Shown piece by piece: positions 13,276-21,873 of a stretch of DNA of 64,000 nt (the first letter of the stretch is position 1; each line of letters begins with the position of its first letter). Where the stretch lies: the NCBI GenBank assembly GCA_027045875.1, contig JALUAG010000076.1:1-64000 (forward strand), in the 5' to 3' direction. The notes under the pieces are model-generated. The model was not told the DNA's origin, ran no database searches, and saw only the letters and a list, made by a program, of their open reading frames with translations. Position numbers and translations under genes: made by a program. The stretch comes from Alphaproteobacteria bacterium (lineage in GTDB: Bacteria > Pseudomonadota > Alphaproteobacteria > Geminicoccales > Geminicoccaceae).

Positions 13276-14075
13276 GCGACGTTCTCGGCCGCATCTGCGC
13301 GCTGCGGCGCGAGCAGGTGGCGGAGCGGCGGCGAGCGGTGCCGCTGTCCGCGCTCGAGGCGCGGCTGCCCGGGCTGCCCCCGCCCCGCGGCTTCGCGGCG
13401 GCGCTGGAGGCCACGGACAGGCGCCGCGAACTCGCCCTCATCGCCGAGATCAAGAAGGCCTCGCCCAGCCGCGGGCTGATCCGCGCGGATTTCGATCCCC
13501 CGGCCCTCGCCCGGGCCTACGCCGCCGCCGGTGCGAGCTGTCTTTCGGTGCTCACCGAGCACGCCCATTTCCAGGGGGACGACGCGCATCTGACGGCGGC
13601 CCGGGAAGCGGTACCACTGCCGGTGCTGCGCAAGGACTTCATCCTCGACCCCTATCAGGTGGTGGAGGCGCGGGCGATCGGCGCCGATGCGATCCTGGTC
13701 ATCATGGCGGCGGTGGCGGACGGGCTCGCCGCCGAGCTCGTCGCCGCCGCCACCGGGCTCGGCATGGACGTGCTGGTGGAAGTCCACGACGAGCGCGAGC
13801 TCGAACGGGCGTTGCGGCTCGATGCGCGGCTGATCGGCATCAACAACCGCGACCTGCGGACCCTGGCGGTCGATCTCGAGACGGGAAGGCGGCTCGCGCC
13901 GCGGGTGCCCGCCGATCGTCTGGTGGTGGCCGAGAGCGGCCTCTCGAGCCATGCCGATCTTCTTTCCCTGCGGGCGGCCGGCGCCCGTGCCTTCCTGGTC
14001 GGCGAATCGCTGATGCGCGAACCGGATGTGGCGGCGGCCACCCGCCGGCTGCTGGGGCGGAGCGAGGAACCATGA
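13272..14075 (+). CDS. trpC: Indole-3-glycerol-phosphate synthase
   Basis: TrpC closes the indole ring by converting carboxyphenylaminodeoxyribulose phosphate to indole-3-glycerol phosphate. The 267-residue TIM-barrel protein contains [47 protein letters not shown] and VAESGL, all family signatures. The start is GTG at 13272, overlapping the trpD stop by four bases. TrpF, TrpB and TrpA are not in this window, as expected where the trp genes are split into two loci. Confidence 0.97.
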   Translation: MSDVLGRICALRREQVAERRRAVPLSALEARLPGLPPPRGFAAALEATDRRRELALIAEIKKASPSRGLIRADFDPPALARAYAAAGASCLSVLTEHAHFQGDDAHLTAAREAVPLPVLRKDFILDPYQVVEARAIGADAILVIMAAVADGLAAELVAAATGLGMDVLVEVHDERELERALRLDARLIGINNRDLRTLAVDLETGRRLAPRVPADRLVVAESGLSSHADLLSLRAAGARAFLVGESLMREPDVAAATRRLLGRSEEP

Positions 14076-14551
14076 CGGACTTCACCCATTTCGACGCCGA
14101 GGGCAACGCGGTGATGGTGGACGTCTCGGAAAAGCCGGTCACCGTCCGCACCGCCACCGCCGCCGCCCGGGTGGTGATGGCGCCGGCCACCCTGGCGCGC
14201 ATCCGGGCGCGCGGTTTCGCCAAGGGCGACGTGCTCGGCATCGCCCAGCTCGCCGGCATCATGGGGGCCAAGCGCACGCCCGATCTCGTCCCCCTCTGCC
14301 ACCCCCTGCCCCTCGATTCGGTGGAGGTCTCGCTGTCCCTCGACGAGGCGGCGAGCGCCGTCGCCATCGAGGCCACCTGCCGGGTGACCGCCCGCACCGG
14401 GGTGGAGATGGAGGCGCTGACCGCGGTGACGGTGGCGGCGCTCACCGTCTACGACATGTGCAAGGCGGTGGATCGCGGGATGCGGATCACCGACATCCGC
14501 CTCCTCCACAAGGCCGGCGGCCGCTCCGGCGAATTCCGGGCGGAGGAATGA
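14072..14551 (+). CDS. moaC: Cyclic pyranopterin monophosphate synthase
   Basis: MoaC performs the second half-reaction that turns GTP into cyclic pyranopterin monophosphate in molybdenum cofactor synthesis. The 159 residues include the active-site motif LCHPLPL (His77) and YDMCKAVD with Asp128 and Lys131. The ATG overlaps the trpC stop (ATGA), and moeA follows after one base. Linkage of trpC to moaC-moeA-lexA is a known alphaproteobacterial arrangement. Confidence 0.97.
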   Translation: MTDFTHFDAEGNAVMVDVSEKPVTVRTATAAARVVMAPATLARIRARGFAKGDVLGIAQLAGIMGAKRTPDLVPLCHPLPLDSVEVSLSLDEAASAVAIEATCRVTARTGVEMEALTAVTVAALTVYDMCKAVDRGMRITDIRLLHKAGGRSGEFRAEE

Positions 14552-14552
14552 G

Positions 14553-15761
14553 ATGATCCCGGTCGCCGAGGCGCGGGCGCGCATCCTCGAAGCGATGCCG
14601 CGGATGCCCCTCGAATGGGTGGCGCTGCCGGCCGCCCACGGGCGGGTGCTGGCGCGGGATCTCCACGCCGGACGCAGCCAGCCGCCGCTCGCCGTCTCGG
14701 CCATGGACGGCTATGCCGTGCGCAGCGAGGACCTGCGCGAGCCGGGCGCCCGGCTGCGGATCGTGGGCGAGGTCCCCGCCGGCAGGGTATTCGCGGGCCG
14801 GGTCGGTCCCGGCGAGGCGGTGCGCATCTTCACCGGTGCGCCGCTGCCCGAGGGGGCCGATGCCGTGCTCATGCAGGAGCGGGCCGAGGTCTCGGGCGAC
14901 CTCTTGCGGGCGCAGGTGGCGCTGCCGCCGGGCAAGTTCGTGCGCCCGGCGGGTCTCGACTTCGAGGCCGGCTGGAAGGGTCTCGGCGCCGGCCATCTCC
15001 TCGATGCCCGCGCCCTCGGTCTCGCCGCCGCCATGGGCCACGCCTGGCTGCCGGTGCGCCGACGGCCCCGGGTCGCCATCCTGGCCACCGGCGACGAGCT
15101 CGTACGGCCGGGCGAGGTGCCGGGCCCCGCCGGCATCGTCAGCTCCAACAATCCCACGCTCATGGCGATGGTCGAGGGATGGGGCGGTGACCCCGTGGAT
15201 CTCGGCATCGCCCGCGACCGCCCGGAGGATCTCCTGCACGCCCTCGACCAAGCGGCCGGTGCCGATCTCCTGGTGACCTCGGGCGGCGCCTCGGTGGGTG
15301 CCTACGACCTCGTGCAGGACACGCTGGTCGCCCACGGTCTTGCGGTCAATTTCTGGAAGATCGCCATGCGCCCGGGCAAGCCTCTGATCTTCGGGCGCTT
15401 TCGCGACATCCCCTTCCTCGGTCTGCCGGGCAACCCGGTCTCCGCCGCCGTCTGCGCCATCGTCTATCTGCGGGCGGCGCTCCTGGCCTGCCTCGGGCGA
15501 CCGACCGAACTGCCCGTGTCCCGGGCGCCGCTCGCCGCACCGCTCGCCGCCAACGACGAGCGCGAGGACTACATGCGGGCGTACTGGCGATCCGACGGCG
15601 GGCAACCGCCGCGGGTGCGGCCGGCGGACCGCCAGGACAGCTCGATGTTCGCCACCTTCGCCCATGCCGATCTGCTGCTGCGGCGGCCGCCCCGCGACCC
15701 GGCCCGGGCCGCCGGCGACCTGGTCGAGGTGATCGAGATCGCGCGCGCGCTCGCCCGATGA
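14553..15761 (+). CDS. moeA: Molybdopterin molybdotransferase
   Basis: MoeA inserts molybdate into adenylylated molybdopterin. The 402-residue protein shows MDGYAV near residue 52, the LPEGADAVLMQE motif, the MoaB/MogA-like domain with TGDELVRPGE and TSGGASVGAYD, and GLPGNPVSA, followed by a C-terminal beta domain. It follows moaC by one base and ends about 100 bp before lexA. Confidence 0.96.
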   Translation: MIPVAEARARILEAMPRMPLEWVALPAAHGRVLARDLHAGRSQPPLAVSAMDGYAVRSEDLREPGARLRIVGEVPAGRVFAGRVGPGEAVRIFTGAPLPEGADAVLMQERAEVSGDLLRAQVALPPGKFVRPAGLDFEAGWKGLGAGHLLDARALGLAAAMGHAWLPVRRRPRVAILATGDELVRPGEVPGPAGIVSSNNPTLMAMVEGWGGDPVDLGIARDRPEDLLHALDQAAGADLLVTSGGASVGAYDLVQDTLVAHGLAVNFWKIAMRPGKPLIFGRFRDIPFLGLPGNPVSAAVCAIVYLRAALLACLGRPTELPVSRAPLAAPLAANDEREDYMRAYWRSDGGQPPRVRPADRQDSSMFATFAHADLLLRRPPRDPARAAGDLVEVIEIARALAR

Positions 15762-15787
15762 GTGCAGCCGCTGCGACGAGATTTCGC

Positions 15788-15816
15788 TTGACCGGCGAGG
15801 AGAACTAAACTAGAAC
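15788..15816 (+). promoter_or_regulatory. lexA promoter
   Basis: TTGACC at 15788-15793 and TAGAAC at 15811-15816 are separated by 17 bases, giving a good sigma-70-type promoter. A start would fall near 15823, about 35 bases before the GTG of lexA. The -10 hexamer lies inside the SOS box, as expected for an autorepressed lexA. Confidence 0.65.
15802..15816 (+). promoter_or_regulatory. SOS box (LexA operator)
   Basis: The sequence is GAAC-TAAACTA-GAAC, which reads GTTC-N7-GTTC on the other strand. That is the direct-repeat LexA site established for alphaproteobacteria, distinct from the palindromic CTGT-N8-ACAG of E. coli. It ends 41 bases before the lexA start codon and covers the -10 element. 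Confidence 0.88.
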
Positions 15817-15857
15817 ATCCCCCGGTTCCATCGGCCCGTTTCCCCGGGGAGAGAGGC

Positions 15858-16550
15858 GTGCTCACCCAGCGTCAGCTCCAGCTGCTTCGCTTCATCTACG
15901 CGTACATGCAGGAGCACGGGGTGCCGCCCTCCTTCGACGAGATGCGGGCGGCGCTTCGCCTGCGCTCGAAGTCGGGGATCCATCGCCTCATCTCGGGCCT
16001 CGAGGAACGCGGCTACATCCGTCGCCTCGCCTATCGCGCCCGCGCCATCGAGGTGCTCAAGCCGCCCCTCGAGATGACCCGCGCCTCGGCCGGGGCGGCG
16101 GGCGGCGGCAATGTCGTGCGGGGGCTGTTCGGCAACGGCGGCCGGCGGGCGCTGGCCGGGGTCCAGGACAGCACACGACTGCCGCTCTACGGACGGATCG
16201 CCGCCGGCACCCCGATCGAGGCGCTGAGCGACACCAGCACGGTGATCGAGGTACCGGGGATGTTCCTCGGCGAGGGTGAACACTACGTGCTGCAGGTGGT
16301 GGGCGATTCGATGGTCGGCGCCGGCATCCTCGATGGCGACTACGTCGTCATCCGCCGCTGCGAGACGGCGGAAAGCGGGGAGATCGTGGTGGCCCTGATC
16401 GAGGACCGCGAGGTGACCCTGAAGCGCCTGCGCCGCCGCGGCGCCTCGATCGCCCTCGAGGCCGCCAATCCCGACTACGAGACGCGCATCTTCGGACCGC
16501 ACCAGGTCAAGATCCAGGGGCGGCTCGTGGGTCTGCTGCGGCGCTATTGA
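15858..16550 (+). CDS. lexA: LexA repressor, self-cleaving SOS regulator
   Basis: LexA represses DNA-damage genes until RecA filaments trigger its autocleavage. The 230-residue protein has an N-terminal winged helix (about 1-65) starting with [13 protein letters not shown] Gly/Ala-rich linker leads to the cleavage site Ala116-Gly117 in GRIAAGTP. The catalytic pair is Ser151 (GDSM) and Lys189 (TLKR). The start is GTG at 15858 behind a GAGAG; no ATG nearby fits. The gene lies just after moeA but has its own promoter and SOS box. Its last seven bases overlap the convergent ugpQ end. Confidence 0.97.
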   Translation: MLTQRQLQLLRFIYAYMQEHGVPPSFDEMRAALRLRSKSGIHRLISGLEERGYIRRLAYRARAIEVLKPPLEMTRASAGAAGGGNVVRGLFGNGGRRALAGVQDSTRLPLYGRIAAGTPIEALSDTSTVIEVPGMFLGEGEHYVLQVVGDSMVGAGILDGDYVVIRRCETAESGEIVVALIEDREVTLKRLRRRGASIALEAANPDYETRIFGPHQVKIQGRLVGLLRRY

Positions 16551-17326
16551 ACGGTCGCCGCCACCTCCTGGATGCGATCGGGCACGTCGGTGATCACCGC
16601 ATCGACCCCGAGATCGAACAGTTCGCGTGCGCGTTCCGGCGAGTTGACGGTGAACACCAGCACCTTGACGCCCTCGCGCCGCGCGGTCTCGATCACCTGC
16701 GGTTCTACCGCCCCGTGCCACAGATGAACGGAGACGCATCGCAGGCGGCGCAGGACGGCCGGCCAGTCGCCCTCCGGCCGGCGCAGCAGCAACCCCCGCG
16801 GGATCTCGGGGGCCACCTCGCGCAGTCCGGCGAGGATCTCCTCGGAGAAGCTGGAGACCAGCTGCACCACCTCGCGGCGATGCGGGTCGGCGAGCAGGGC
16901 GCGCCCGATCACATGCGCCTTCTCCCGCTGCGACCCGGCGGTCGGCTTGATCTCGATGTTGGCCTTGAGCCCCAGCTCCCGGAGCAGCGCGAGGGCCTCG
17001 TCCAGTCGCGGCGGCCGCTCGCTGCGGTAGGTCTCGCCGAACCAGCGTCCGGCATCCAGCCCGGCCACCGTATCCGCATCGTGGTCCCGGAGCTCGCCGC
17101 GGCCGCTGGTGGTCCGGTCCAGGGCCGGGTCGTGCATCAGCACCGGAACCGCGTCGCGCGTGAGCCGCACGTCGATCTCCACCCAGCGGCAGCCGCGGCG
17201 CCGCGCCTCGCGCAGCCCGGCCAGGGTGTTCTCGGGTGCGTAGGCGGCGGCCCCGCGATGGCCGATCACCCTGGTGTCCAGAGCCAGCGTCCCGCCGGCG
17301 TCGTCTCCGTCGCTGCGCTTCGCCAT
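16544..17326 (-). CDS. ugpQ: Glycerophosphodiester phosphodiesterase
   Basis: The enzyme hydrolyses deacylated phospholipids to glycerol-3-phosphate and an alcohol. The 260-residue GDPD barrel has the catalytic HRG followed by PENTLAG, the metal ligands in EIDVRLT, the second His in [11 protein letters not shown], the Glu of ANIEIKP, and the C-terminal TDVPD. I see no signal peptide, so it is probably cytosolic. I chose the ATG at 17326 because GGGAG precedes it; the longer frame from 17392 adds 22 unlike residues. It converges with lexA and is divergent from the recD2-like gene. Confidence 0.92.
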   Translation of the reverse strand: MAKRSDGDDAGGTLALDTRVIGHRGAAAYAPENTLAGLREARRRGCRWVEIDVRLTRDAVPVLMHDPALDRTTSGRGELRDHDADTVAGLDAGRWFGETYRSERPPRLDEALALLRELGLKANIEIKPTAGSQREKAHVIGRALLADPHRREVVQLVSSFSEEILAGLREVAPEIPRGLLLRRPEGDWPAVLRRLRCVSVHLWHGAVEPQVIETARREGVKVLVFTVNSPERARELFDLGVDAVITDVPDRIQEVAATVQ

Positions 17327-17444
17327 GAGCGCTCTCCCGGCCGCGTCATCGGCGCCTCCAGAAATATTGGGCGCGAGGGGCGACGAAACCATGACTTCGC
17401 GGCAGGATTTTCACCGTCGCCGACGTCCGCGGGAAGGGGCAACG

Positions 17445-19661
17445 ATGGGCGCTGACGGCCGGCCCCGGCGCACCGGGGCGGAGACGTCGGGCGGAGCGGT
17501 GGCCACCGTTACCGGGGTGGTCGAGCGGGTCCTGTTCGCCCGGCCCGCGGACGGGTTCGCCCTTCTCTCCCTGCGGCCGGCGGCCGGCGGGCCGCCCCTC
17601 GTGCTCGCCGGGGACATCGCCCGTTTCGGCGTCGGCGAGAGCGTCCGCGCCGAGGGGGTGCTCGAGGAGGACCGGAGCTGGGGGCGACGGCTGCGCGTGA
17701 CCGCCGCCGAGCCCCTCGCGCCACGGACCGCCGAGGCGGTGGCCGAATATCTGGGGTCGGGGATCGTGAAGGGCCTCGGGCCGCGCCTCGCGGCGCGCCT
17801 GCTCGCCCGCTTCGGCGACGAGCTGCCTTCGGTGCTGCTCGAGGCGCCCGAGCGGCTGGCCGAGGTCCGCGGCATCAGCCCGCGCATGGCGGCACGCATC
17901 GGTCGGGCGTGGCGGGAGCGGGCGGCCGAGCGGGAGGCCCTCCTGTTCCTGCAGAGCCACGGCCTCGGCGCCCGGCGCGCACGGGCGGTGCTCGAGGTCT
18001 TCGGTGAGGCCACGGTGGCCAGGGTGCGCGAGGATCCCTACCGCCTCGCGCGCGAGGTGCGCGGCATCGGTTTCGCGACCGCCGACGCCCTCGCACGGCG
18101 GCTCGGGATCGCCGAGGACGCCCCGGTACGCAGGGTGGCGGCGCTCGAGGAGGCGCTGCGCCAGGCGGCCGAGGAAGGCCACAGCGCGGTCGAACAGGAG
18201 GCCCTGCTGGAGACCGCGGCATCGCTCCTGCACCAAGGTGCGGACGACTTCCGGGAGGCGCTCGAACGGGCCCTCGCCGAGGGCCGGCTGGCGCGGCGCC
18301 GCACGGGCCCCCTCGCCTATCTGCTGCTGCCCGAGCTCAACCGCGCGGAGGCCGACATCGCCGTCGATCTCGAACGGCTGGCCGCCGGCCTGCCGCCCTG
18401 GCATCCGCTGGACGCCGGCGAGGCCCTGCAGGGGGCGGCGAAGGCGCTCGAGCTGGAGCTTTCCGAGCGCCAGCGCGCCTCCCTGGCGCGTCTCCTGGAA
18501 CACAAGGTGAGCATCCTCACGGGCGGACCGGGAACCGGCAAGACGACGCTGGTGCGGGCCTTCCTCGCGGCGCTGCGGGGACGCGGCCTCGCGATCGCCC
18601 TCGCGGCGCCCACGGGCCGGGCCGCGCGCCGCCTCGCGGAGAGCACCGGTCACGAGGCCTCGACCCTCCACCGGCTGCTGGAGGCGGAACCGGGGCGCGG
18701 CTTCCGGCGCGGCCGCGGCCGTCCGCTCGAACTCGATCTGCTGGTCGTCGACGAGACCTCGATGGTCGATCTGCCGCTCGCCCAGGCCACCCTCGCCGCG
18801 CTGCCCTCGCGCTGCGCCCTCCTGCTCGTGGGCGATGCCGACCAGCTCCCCTCGATCGGTCCCGGCCAGCTGCTGGCCGATCTCATCGCCAGCGGCCAGC
18901 TGCCGGTGGTCCGTCTCACCGAGATCTTCCGCCAGGCGGCGGAGAGCGGCATCGTCACCAGCGCCCACCGGGTCAACCGCGGCCTGCCGCCCCGCTTCTC
19001 CCACGACGGCCGCAGCGGCGACTGTTTCGGCGTCCGCTTCGAACGGGCCGAACAGGCGACCGACCTGCTGCTCGAGCTGGTGGCGAGCCGCATTCCCGAG
19101 CGGTTCGGCCTCGATCCCGTGCGCCAGCTCCAGGTCCTCTGCCCGACCAATCGCGGCGCTCTCGGCACAGTGGAGCTCAACCGCATCCTCCAGGAGCGGC
19201 TCAATCCCCGGCCGGCCGCCAGGCTCGACCACCGGGGGCAGCGCTTCGCCCTCGGCGACAAGGTCATGCAGACCGAGAACGACTACCAGCGCGAGGTCTA
19301 CAACGGCGACATCGGCACCATCGTCGAACTCGACCGCCGCGGCCGCACGCTGGTGGTGGACATGGAGGGCCACCATGTGCGTTACGAGGCCGCCGATCTC
19401 GAGCGGCTGGTGCCCGCCTATGCCATCACGGTACACAAGGCGCAGGGCAGCGAGTATCCGGCGGTGGTGCTGGTGCTGGCCCGCGAGCACGGGCGCATGC
19501 TGCGCCGGCGGCTGCTCTACACGGCCATCAGCCGCGCCCGGCGCCTGCTCGTGGTGCTGGCGGAACCTACCGCGCTGGAGCGCGCCATCCGGACCGCCGA
19601 CAGCGAGCGTTGCTCGCTGCTGCGCCACCGTCTGCTGGGGGAGGTCGAGAACCGATCATGA
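17445..19661 (+). CDS. recD2: RecD2-type ATP-dependent helicase (SF1, RecD/TraA family)
   Basis: The 738-residue protein has the RecD2 layout: an N-terminal OB-like domain (about 1-90), helix-hairpin-helix repeats (about 95-210, including GSGIVKGLG and VRGISP) and an SF1B helicase core. Walker A is GGPGTGKTT at residues 360-368, Walker B is VVDETSMVD near 435, and motif VI is AYAITVHKAQGSEYPAVVLV. RecD2 works without RecBC and is linked to 5'-3' unwinding and replication stress. The start at 17445 has a purine-rich GAAGGGG ahead of it; an upstream ATG at 17391 would add 18 basic residues. It is coupled to the next gene by ATGA. Confidence 0.9.
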   Translation: MGADGRPRRTGAETSGGAVATVTGVVERVLFARPADGFALLSLRPAAGGPPLVLAGDIARFGVGESVRAEGVLEEDRSWGRRLRVTAAEPLAPRTAEAVAEYLGSGIVKGLGPRLAARLLARFGDELPSVLLEAPERLAEVRGISPRMAARIGRAWRERAAEREALLFLQSHGLGARRARAVLEVFGEATVARVREDPYRLAREVRGIGFATADALARRLGIAEDAPVRRVAALEEALRQAAEEGHSAVEQEALLETAASLLHQGADDFREALERALAEGRLARRRTGPLAYLLLPELNRAEADIAVDLERLAAGLPPWHPLDAGEALQGAAKALELELSERQRASLARLLEHKVSILTGGPGTGKTTLVRAFLAALRGRGLAIALAAPTGRAARRLAESTGHEASTLHRLLEAEPGRGFRRGRGRPLELDLLVVDETSMVDLPLAQATLAALPSRCALLLVGDADQLPSIGPGQLLADLIASGQLPVVRLTEIFRQAAESGIVTSAHRVNRGLPPRFSHDGRSGDCFGVRFERAEQATDLLLELVASRIPERFGLDPVRQLQVLCPTNRGALGTVELNRILQERLNPRPAARLDHRGQRFALGDKVMQTENDYQREVYNGDIGTIVELDRRGRTLVVDMEGHHVRYEAADLERLVPAYAITVHKAQGSEYPAVVLVLAREHGRMLRRRLLYTAISRARRLLVVLAEPTALERAIRTADSERCSLLRHRLLGEVENRS

Positions 19662-20455
19662 AGGCGAGCGACATCGAGGCCCGGCTCGCGGCCGGCCGCG
19701 AGATCCTGCGCGAGGCCGGCCGTACCGCCCTCGGCTTCTTCGCCCGACACCGCGAACTCGCGGTCGAACGGAAGGGCCGTCAGGATTTCGTGAGCCGCGC
19801 CGACCGGGAGGTGGAGGCGCTGATCCGCGCCCGCCTGGCCGAGCGCTTTCCCGAAGATGCGGTGATCGGCGAGGAACAGGGGGGCCAGCTGGCCGAGCGC
19901 GTCTGGGTCGCCGATCCCATCGACGGTACCGCCAACTTCCTGCGCGGGATTCCCTACTGGAGCACGACCCTGGCCTTCGTCGAGAAGGGACGGCCGCTGA
20001 TCGGTCTCACCTATGATCCGGTCCACGACGAGCTGTTCGTCGCTCTCGCCGGCGGCGGCGCGCAGCTCGACGGGCGGCATATTCGGGTCTCGGGGGCCTG
20101 CGGGCCGGAGGAGGCCTGCGTCGGCCTCAGCTTCACCTTCCGCACCCCGGTCCGGGACTATCTCGCGGCGCTCGAAGGGCTGCTCGCCGCCGGTTTCGAT
20201 CACCGCCGCCTGGGCTCGGCGGCCCTCAGCCTCGCCCATGTCGCGGACGGCCGCCTCGACGCCGTCTTCACCCTCCGCACCCACAGCTGGGACGTGCTCT
20301 CGGGGCTTCTCCTGGTGCGCGAGGCGGGCGGTCGGACCACCGCGTTCGGAACGGATCTGCTGGAGAGCCGGAGCGTCGCCGCCGCCGCCCCCGGCATCGC
20401 CGGCGAGATCGCCCGGCTGACCGGGATCCCGCTCGCCGGTCGGGGCGGCGCCTGA
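19658..20455 (+). CDS. Inositol monophosphatase family protein
   Basis: The 265-residue Mg-dependent, Li-sensitive-type phosphatase contains all three metal motifs: GEEQ with Glu72-Glu73, ADPIDGTANF with Asp86 and Asp89, and SWDVLSG near residue 210. Members hydrolyse inositol phosphates, sugar phosphates, histidinol phosphate or 3'-phosphoadenosine phosphates. The sequence alone does not settle which, although SuhB/HisN-type activity is plausible. Its ATG overlaps the helicase stop (ATGA), so the two are cotranslated, with no obvious biochemical link. It ends four bases from convergent sufE. Confidence 0.88.
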   Translation: MKASDIEARLAAGREILREAGRTALGFFARHRELAVERKGRQDFVSRADREVEALIRARLAERFPEDAVIGEEQGGQLAERVWVADPIDGTANFLRGIPYWSTTLAFVEKGRPLIGLTYDPVHDELFVALAGGGAQLDGRHIRVSGACGPEEACVGLSFTFRTPVRDYLAALEGLLAAGFDHRRLGSAALSLAHVADGRLDAVFTLRTHSWDVLSGLLLVREAGGRTTAFGTDLLESRSVAAAAPGIAGEIARLTGIPLAGRGGA

Positions 20456-20459
20456 AGGA

Positions 20460-20918
20460 TCAGGAAGCGGCGATCCGCCCCTCGTCGAGCCGGGCGTAGA
20501 CCGCCGCCAGTTCCCTGATGCGGCCGATCATCGAGTAGAGCCCGTTCTGGCGGCCGGGTGTGAGCAGGCGACCGAGCCCGATCCGCTCGAAGACCTCGGG
20601 CGGGGTGGCGAGGATCTCCGCCGGCGGCCGGCCCGAATAGAGCCGGAGCAGGAGGGCGATCAGCCCGCGCACGATGATGGCGTCGCTGTCGGCCCGCAGA
20701 TGCAGCAGGCGGCTGCGCGCATCGTAATCGGCCACCAGCCACACCTGGCTCTGGCAGCCGCGCACCTTGTTCGCCTCGGTACGGTGGCGCTCCTCGAGCG
20801 CGGGCAGCTCCTTGCCCAGCTCGATCAGATATTCGAGCTTCTCGCGGGGATCCTCGAAGAGCGCGAACTCCTCGACGATGCGCTCCTGCTCCTCGGTGAT
20901 GCCGGCGGCCCGGTCCAT
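20460..20918 (-). CDS. sufE: SufE-family sulfur acceptor for Fe-S assembly
   Basis: SufE accepts persulfide sulfur from the cysteine desulfurase SufS and passes it to the SufBCD scaffold. The 152-residue protein begins with the family helix (EEFALFEDPREKLEYLIELG) and carries the acceptor Cys55 in VRGCQSQVW. The GLIALLLRLYSG and LTPGRQNGLYSMI stretches are also typical. The ATG at 20918 gives family length; the frame is open far upstream but unlike SufE. No other suf gene is in this window. It is divergent from the amidotransferase across 89 bp. Confidence 0.94.
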   Translation of the reverse strand: MDRAAGITEEQERIVEEFALFEDPREKLEYLIELGKELPALEERHRTEANKVRGCQSQVWLVADYDARSRLLHLRADSDAIIVRGLIALLLRLYSGRPPAEILATPPEVFERIGLGRLLTPGRQNGLYSMIGRIRELAAVYARLDEGRIAAS

Positions 20919-20929
20919 GCACGCTGTCC

Positions 20930-20957
20930 TTGTCACGCTCGCATCGCTCCATATGCT
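20930..20957 (+). promoter_or_regulatory. Candidate promoter for the stand-alone amidotransferase gene
   Basis: TTGTCA (20930-20935, five of six matches) and TATGCT (20952-20957, four of six) are 16 bases apart. The start would be near 20964, about 44 bases before the GTG. Its -10 region shares the CATATG core with the opposing candidate promoter for sufE. Confidence 0.4.
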
Positions 20958-20977
20958 GGCGCCGATCACCGGGTCAA
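20948..20977 (-). promoter_or_regulatory. Candidate promoter for sufE, overlapping the divergent one
   Basis: On the minus strand TTGACC (20977-20972, five of six) is followed after 18 bases by TATGGA (20953-20948, three of six). The start would fall near 20941, about 23 bases before the sufE ATG. It overlaps the -10 of the plus-strand promoter, so the two could compete for polymerase. Confidence 0.3.
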
Positions 20978-21007
20978 CCTTCCCCCACCCCCGTCGCCGG
21001 AGACGCC

Positions 21008-21718
21008 GTGCCGAAGCTGCTCGTGCTGCAGCACAGCGACGACGCCCCACCGGGTCTGATCGGCGAGGAGATCGCCGCCGCCGGCGGCGAGATCGACCTG
21101 CGCATCGAACGCCGGGGCATGCGCCTGCCGCCGGACGCCCGCGGGCACGACGGGCTGATCGTCCTGGGCGGGGTGATGAACGCCCTCGACGATGCCCGCT
21201 GTCCGCATTTCCCGCGACTGCTCTCGCTGATCCGGACGTTCGCGGCGGAGGACAGGCCGGTGCTCGGCGTCTGTCTGGGCGCCCAGCTCGTGGCCCGCGC
21301 TTTCGGTGGCGAGGTACGCATCGGGGGCGCTCCGGAATTCGGCTTCGTGCCGCTCCATGCGCGGCCGGCGACGGCCCGCGACCCGCTGTTCGGCGGTCTG
21401 TCCTTTCCGGTCGCGGTGATGCAGTGGCACGACGATACCTTCGCGCTGCCCTCGAAGGCCGTGCACCTCCTCGAGAGCGCGACCTGTCCGAACCAGGCCT
21501 TCCGCATCGGCCGCGCGGTCTACGGCCTGCAGTGCCATTTCGAGGTGACGGCGGAGATCCTGGAGTCCTGGCTGGCCCTCTATGCGCGCTCGGGCCGCGA
21601 TCCCGAGGCCCTCGAGCGGACGCGCCGGGCGCTGCCGCGGCTGCTGCCGGAGGCCCAACGGTTCGGCCGCTGCATCCTGCGTCGGTGGCTGCGGCTGGTG
21701 AAGGCGGTTCGCGCGTGA
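21008..21718 (+). CDS. Stand-alone class-I glutamine amidotransferase (GMP-synthase-like)
   Basis: The 236-residue protein is a complete class-I amidotransferase domain without a synthetase partner. The nucleophile is Cys89 in GVCLGAQ, and the catalytic dyad is His177 and Glu179 in GLQCHFEV. The start is GTG at 21008, behind CGGAG and matching the family start (PKLLVLQHSDDAPPG). Related orphans are often annotated GMP synthase-like; their real acceptor is usually unknown. guaA itself is present separately at 31.2-32.7 kb, so this is not the purine enzyme. Confidence 0.88.
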   Translation: MPKLLVLQHSDDAPPGLIGEEIAAAGGEIDLRIERRGMRLPPDARGHDGLIVLGGVMNALDDARCPHFPRLLSLIRTFAAEDRPVLGVCLGAQLVARAFGGEVRIGGAPEFGFVPLHARPATARDPLFGGLSFPVAVMQWHDDTFALPSKAVHLLESATCPNQAFRIGRAVYGLQCHFEVTAEILESWLALYARSGRDPEALERTRRALPRLLPEAQRFGRCILRRWLRLVKAVRA

Positions 21719-21748
21719 ATATCCGTGAATATACGCTTCTCGCAGCGG

Positions 21749-21777
21749 TTGGCATGTCTTTTTCGTTGCTCTAACAT
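21749..21777 (+). promoter_or_regulatory. Candidate promoter for the MFS exporter gene
   Basis: TTGGCA (21749-21754, five of six matches) and TAACAT (21772-21777, four of six) are spaced 17 bases in a locally AT-rich gap, the best-looking promoter in this part of the window. An imperfect inverted repeat begins four bases downstream, over the expected start point. The start would be near 21784, about 90 bases before the GTG. Confidence 0.5.
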
Positions 21778-21780
21778 CCG

Positions 21781-21804
21781 CGCGAGAACACACACCGTTT
21801 CGCG
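21781..21804 (+). repeat. Imperfect inverted repeat downstream of the MFS promoter
   Basis: CGCGAGA (21781-21787) can pair with TTTCGCG (21798-21804) around a 10-base loop, with one G-U pair. AATTTTCT follows. It could be an operator at the transcription start of the MFS gene or a weak terminator for the amidotransferase gene; the sequence does not decide. Confidence 0.35.
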
Positions 21805-21873
21805 AATTTTCTCATTTCTTAATGCTCGGATGGTAAGGCGGCCGGTGAATGCCGCCGATGATGGACAGGCCTT

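Noticed and set aside
21008-21718. Treating the orphan amidotransferase as a GMP synthase subunit
   Set aside because: A full two-domain guaA is present at 31.2-32.7 kb and this protein has no ATP-pyrophosphatase partner gene.
21715-21732. Tandem repeat GTGAATAT-CC-GTGAATAT at the end of the orphan amidotransferase gene
   Set aside because: Two copies of eight bases overlapping a stop codon, with no palindrome and no further copies noticed; this could easily be chance.
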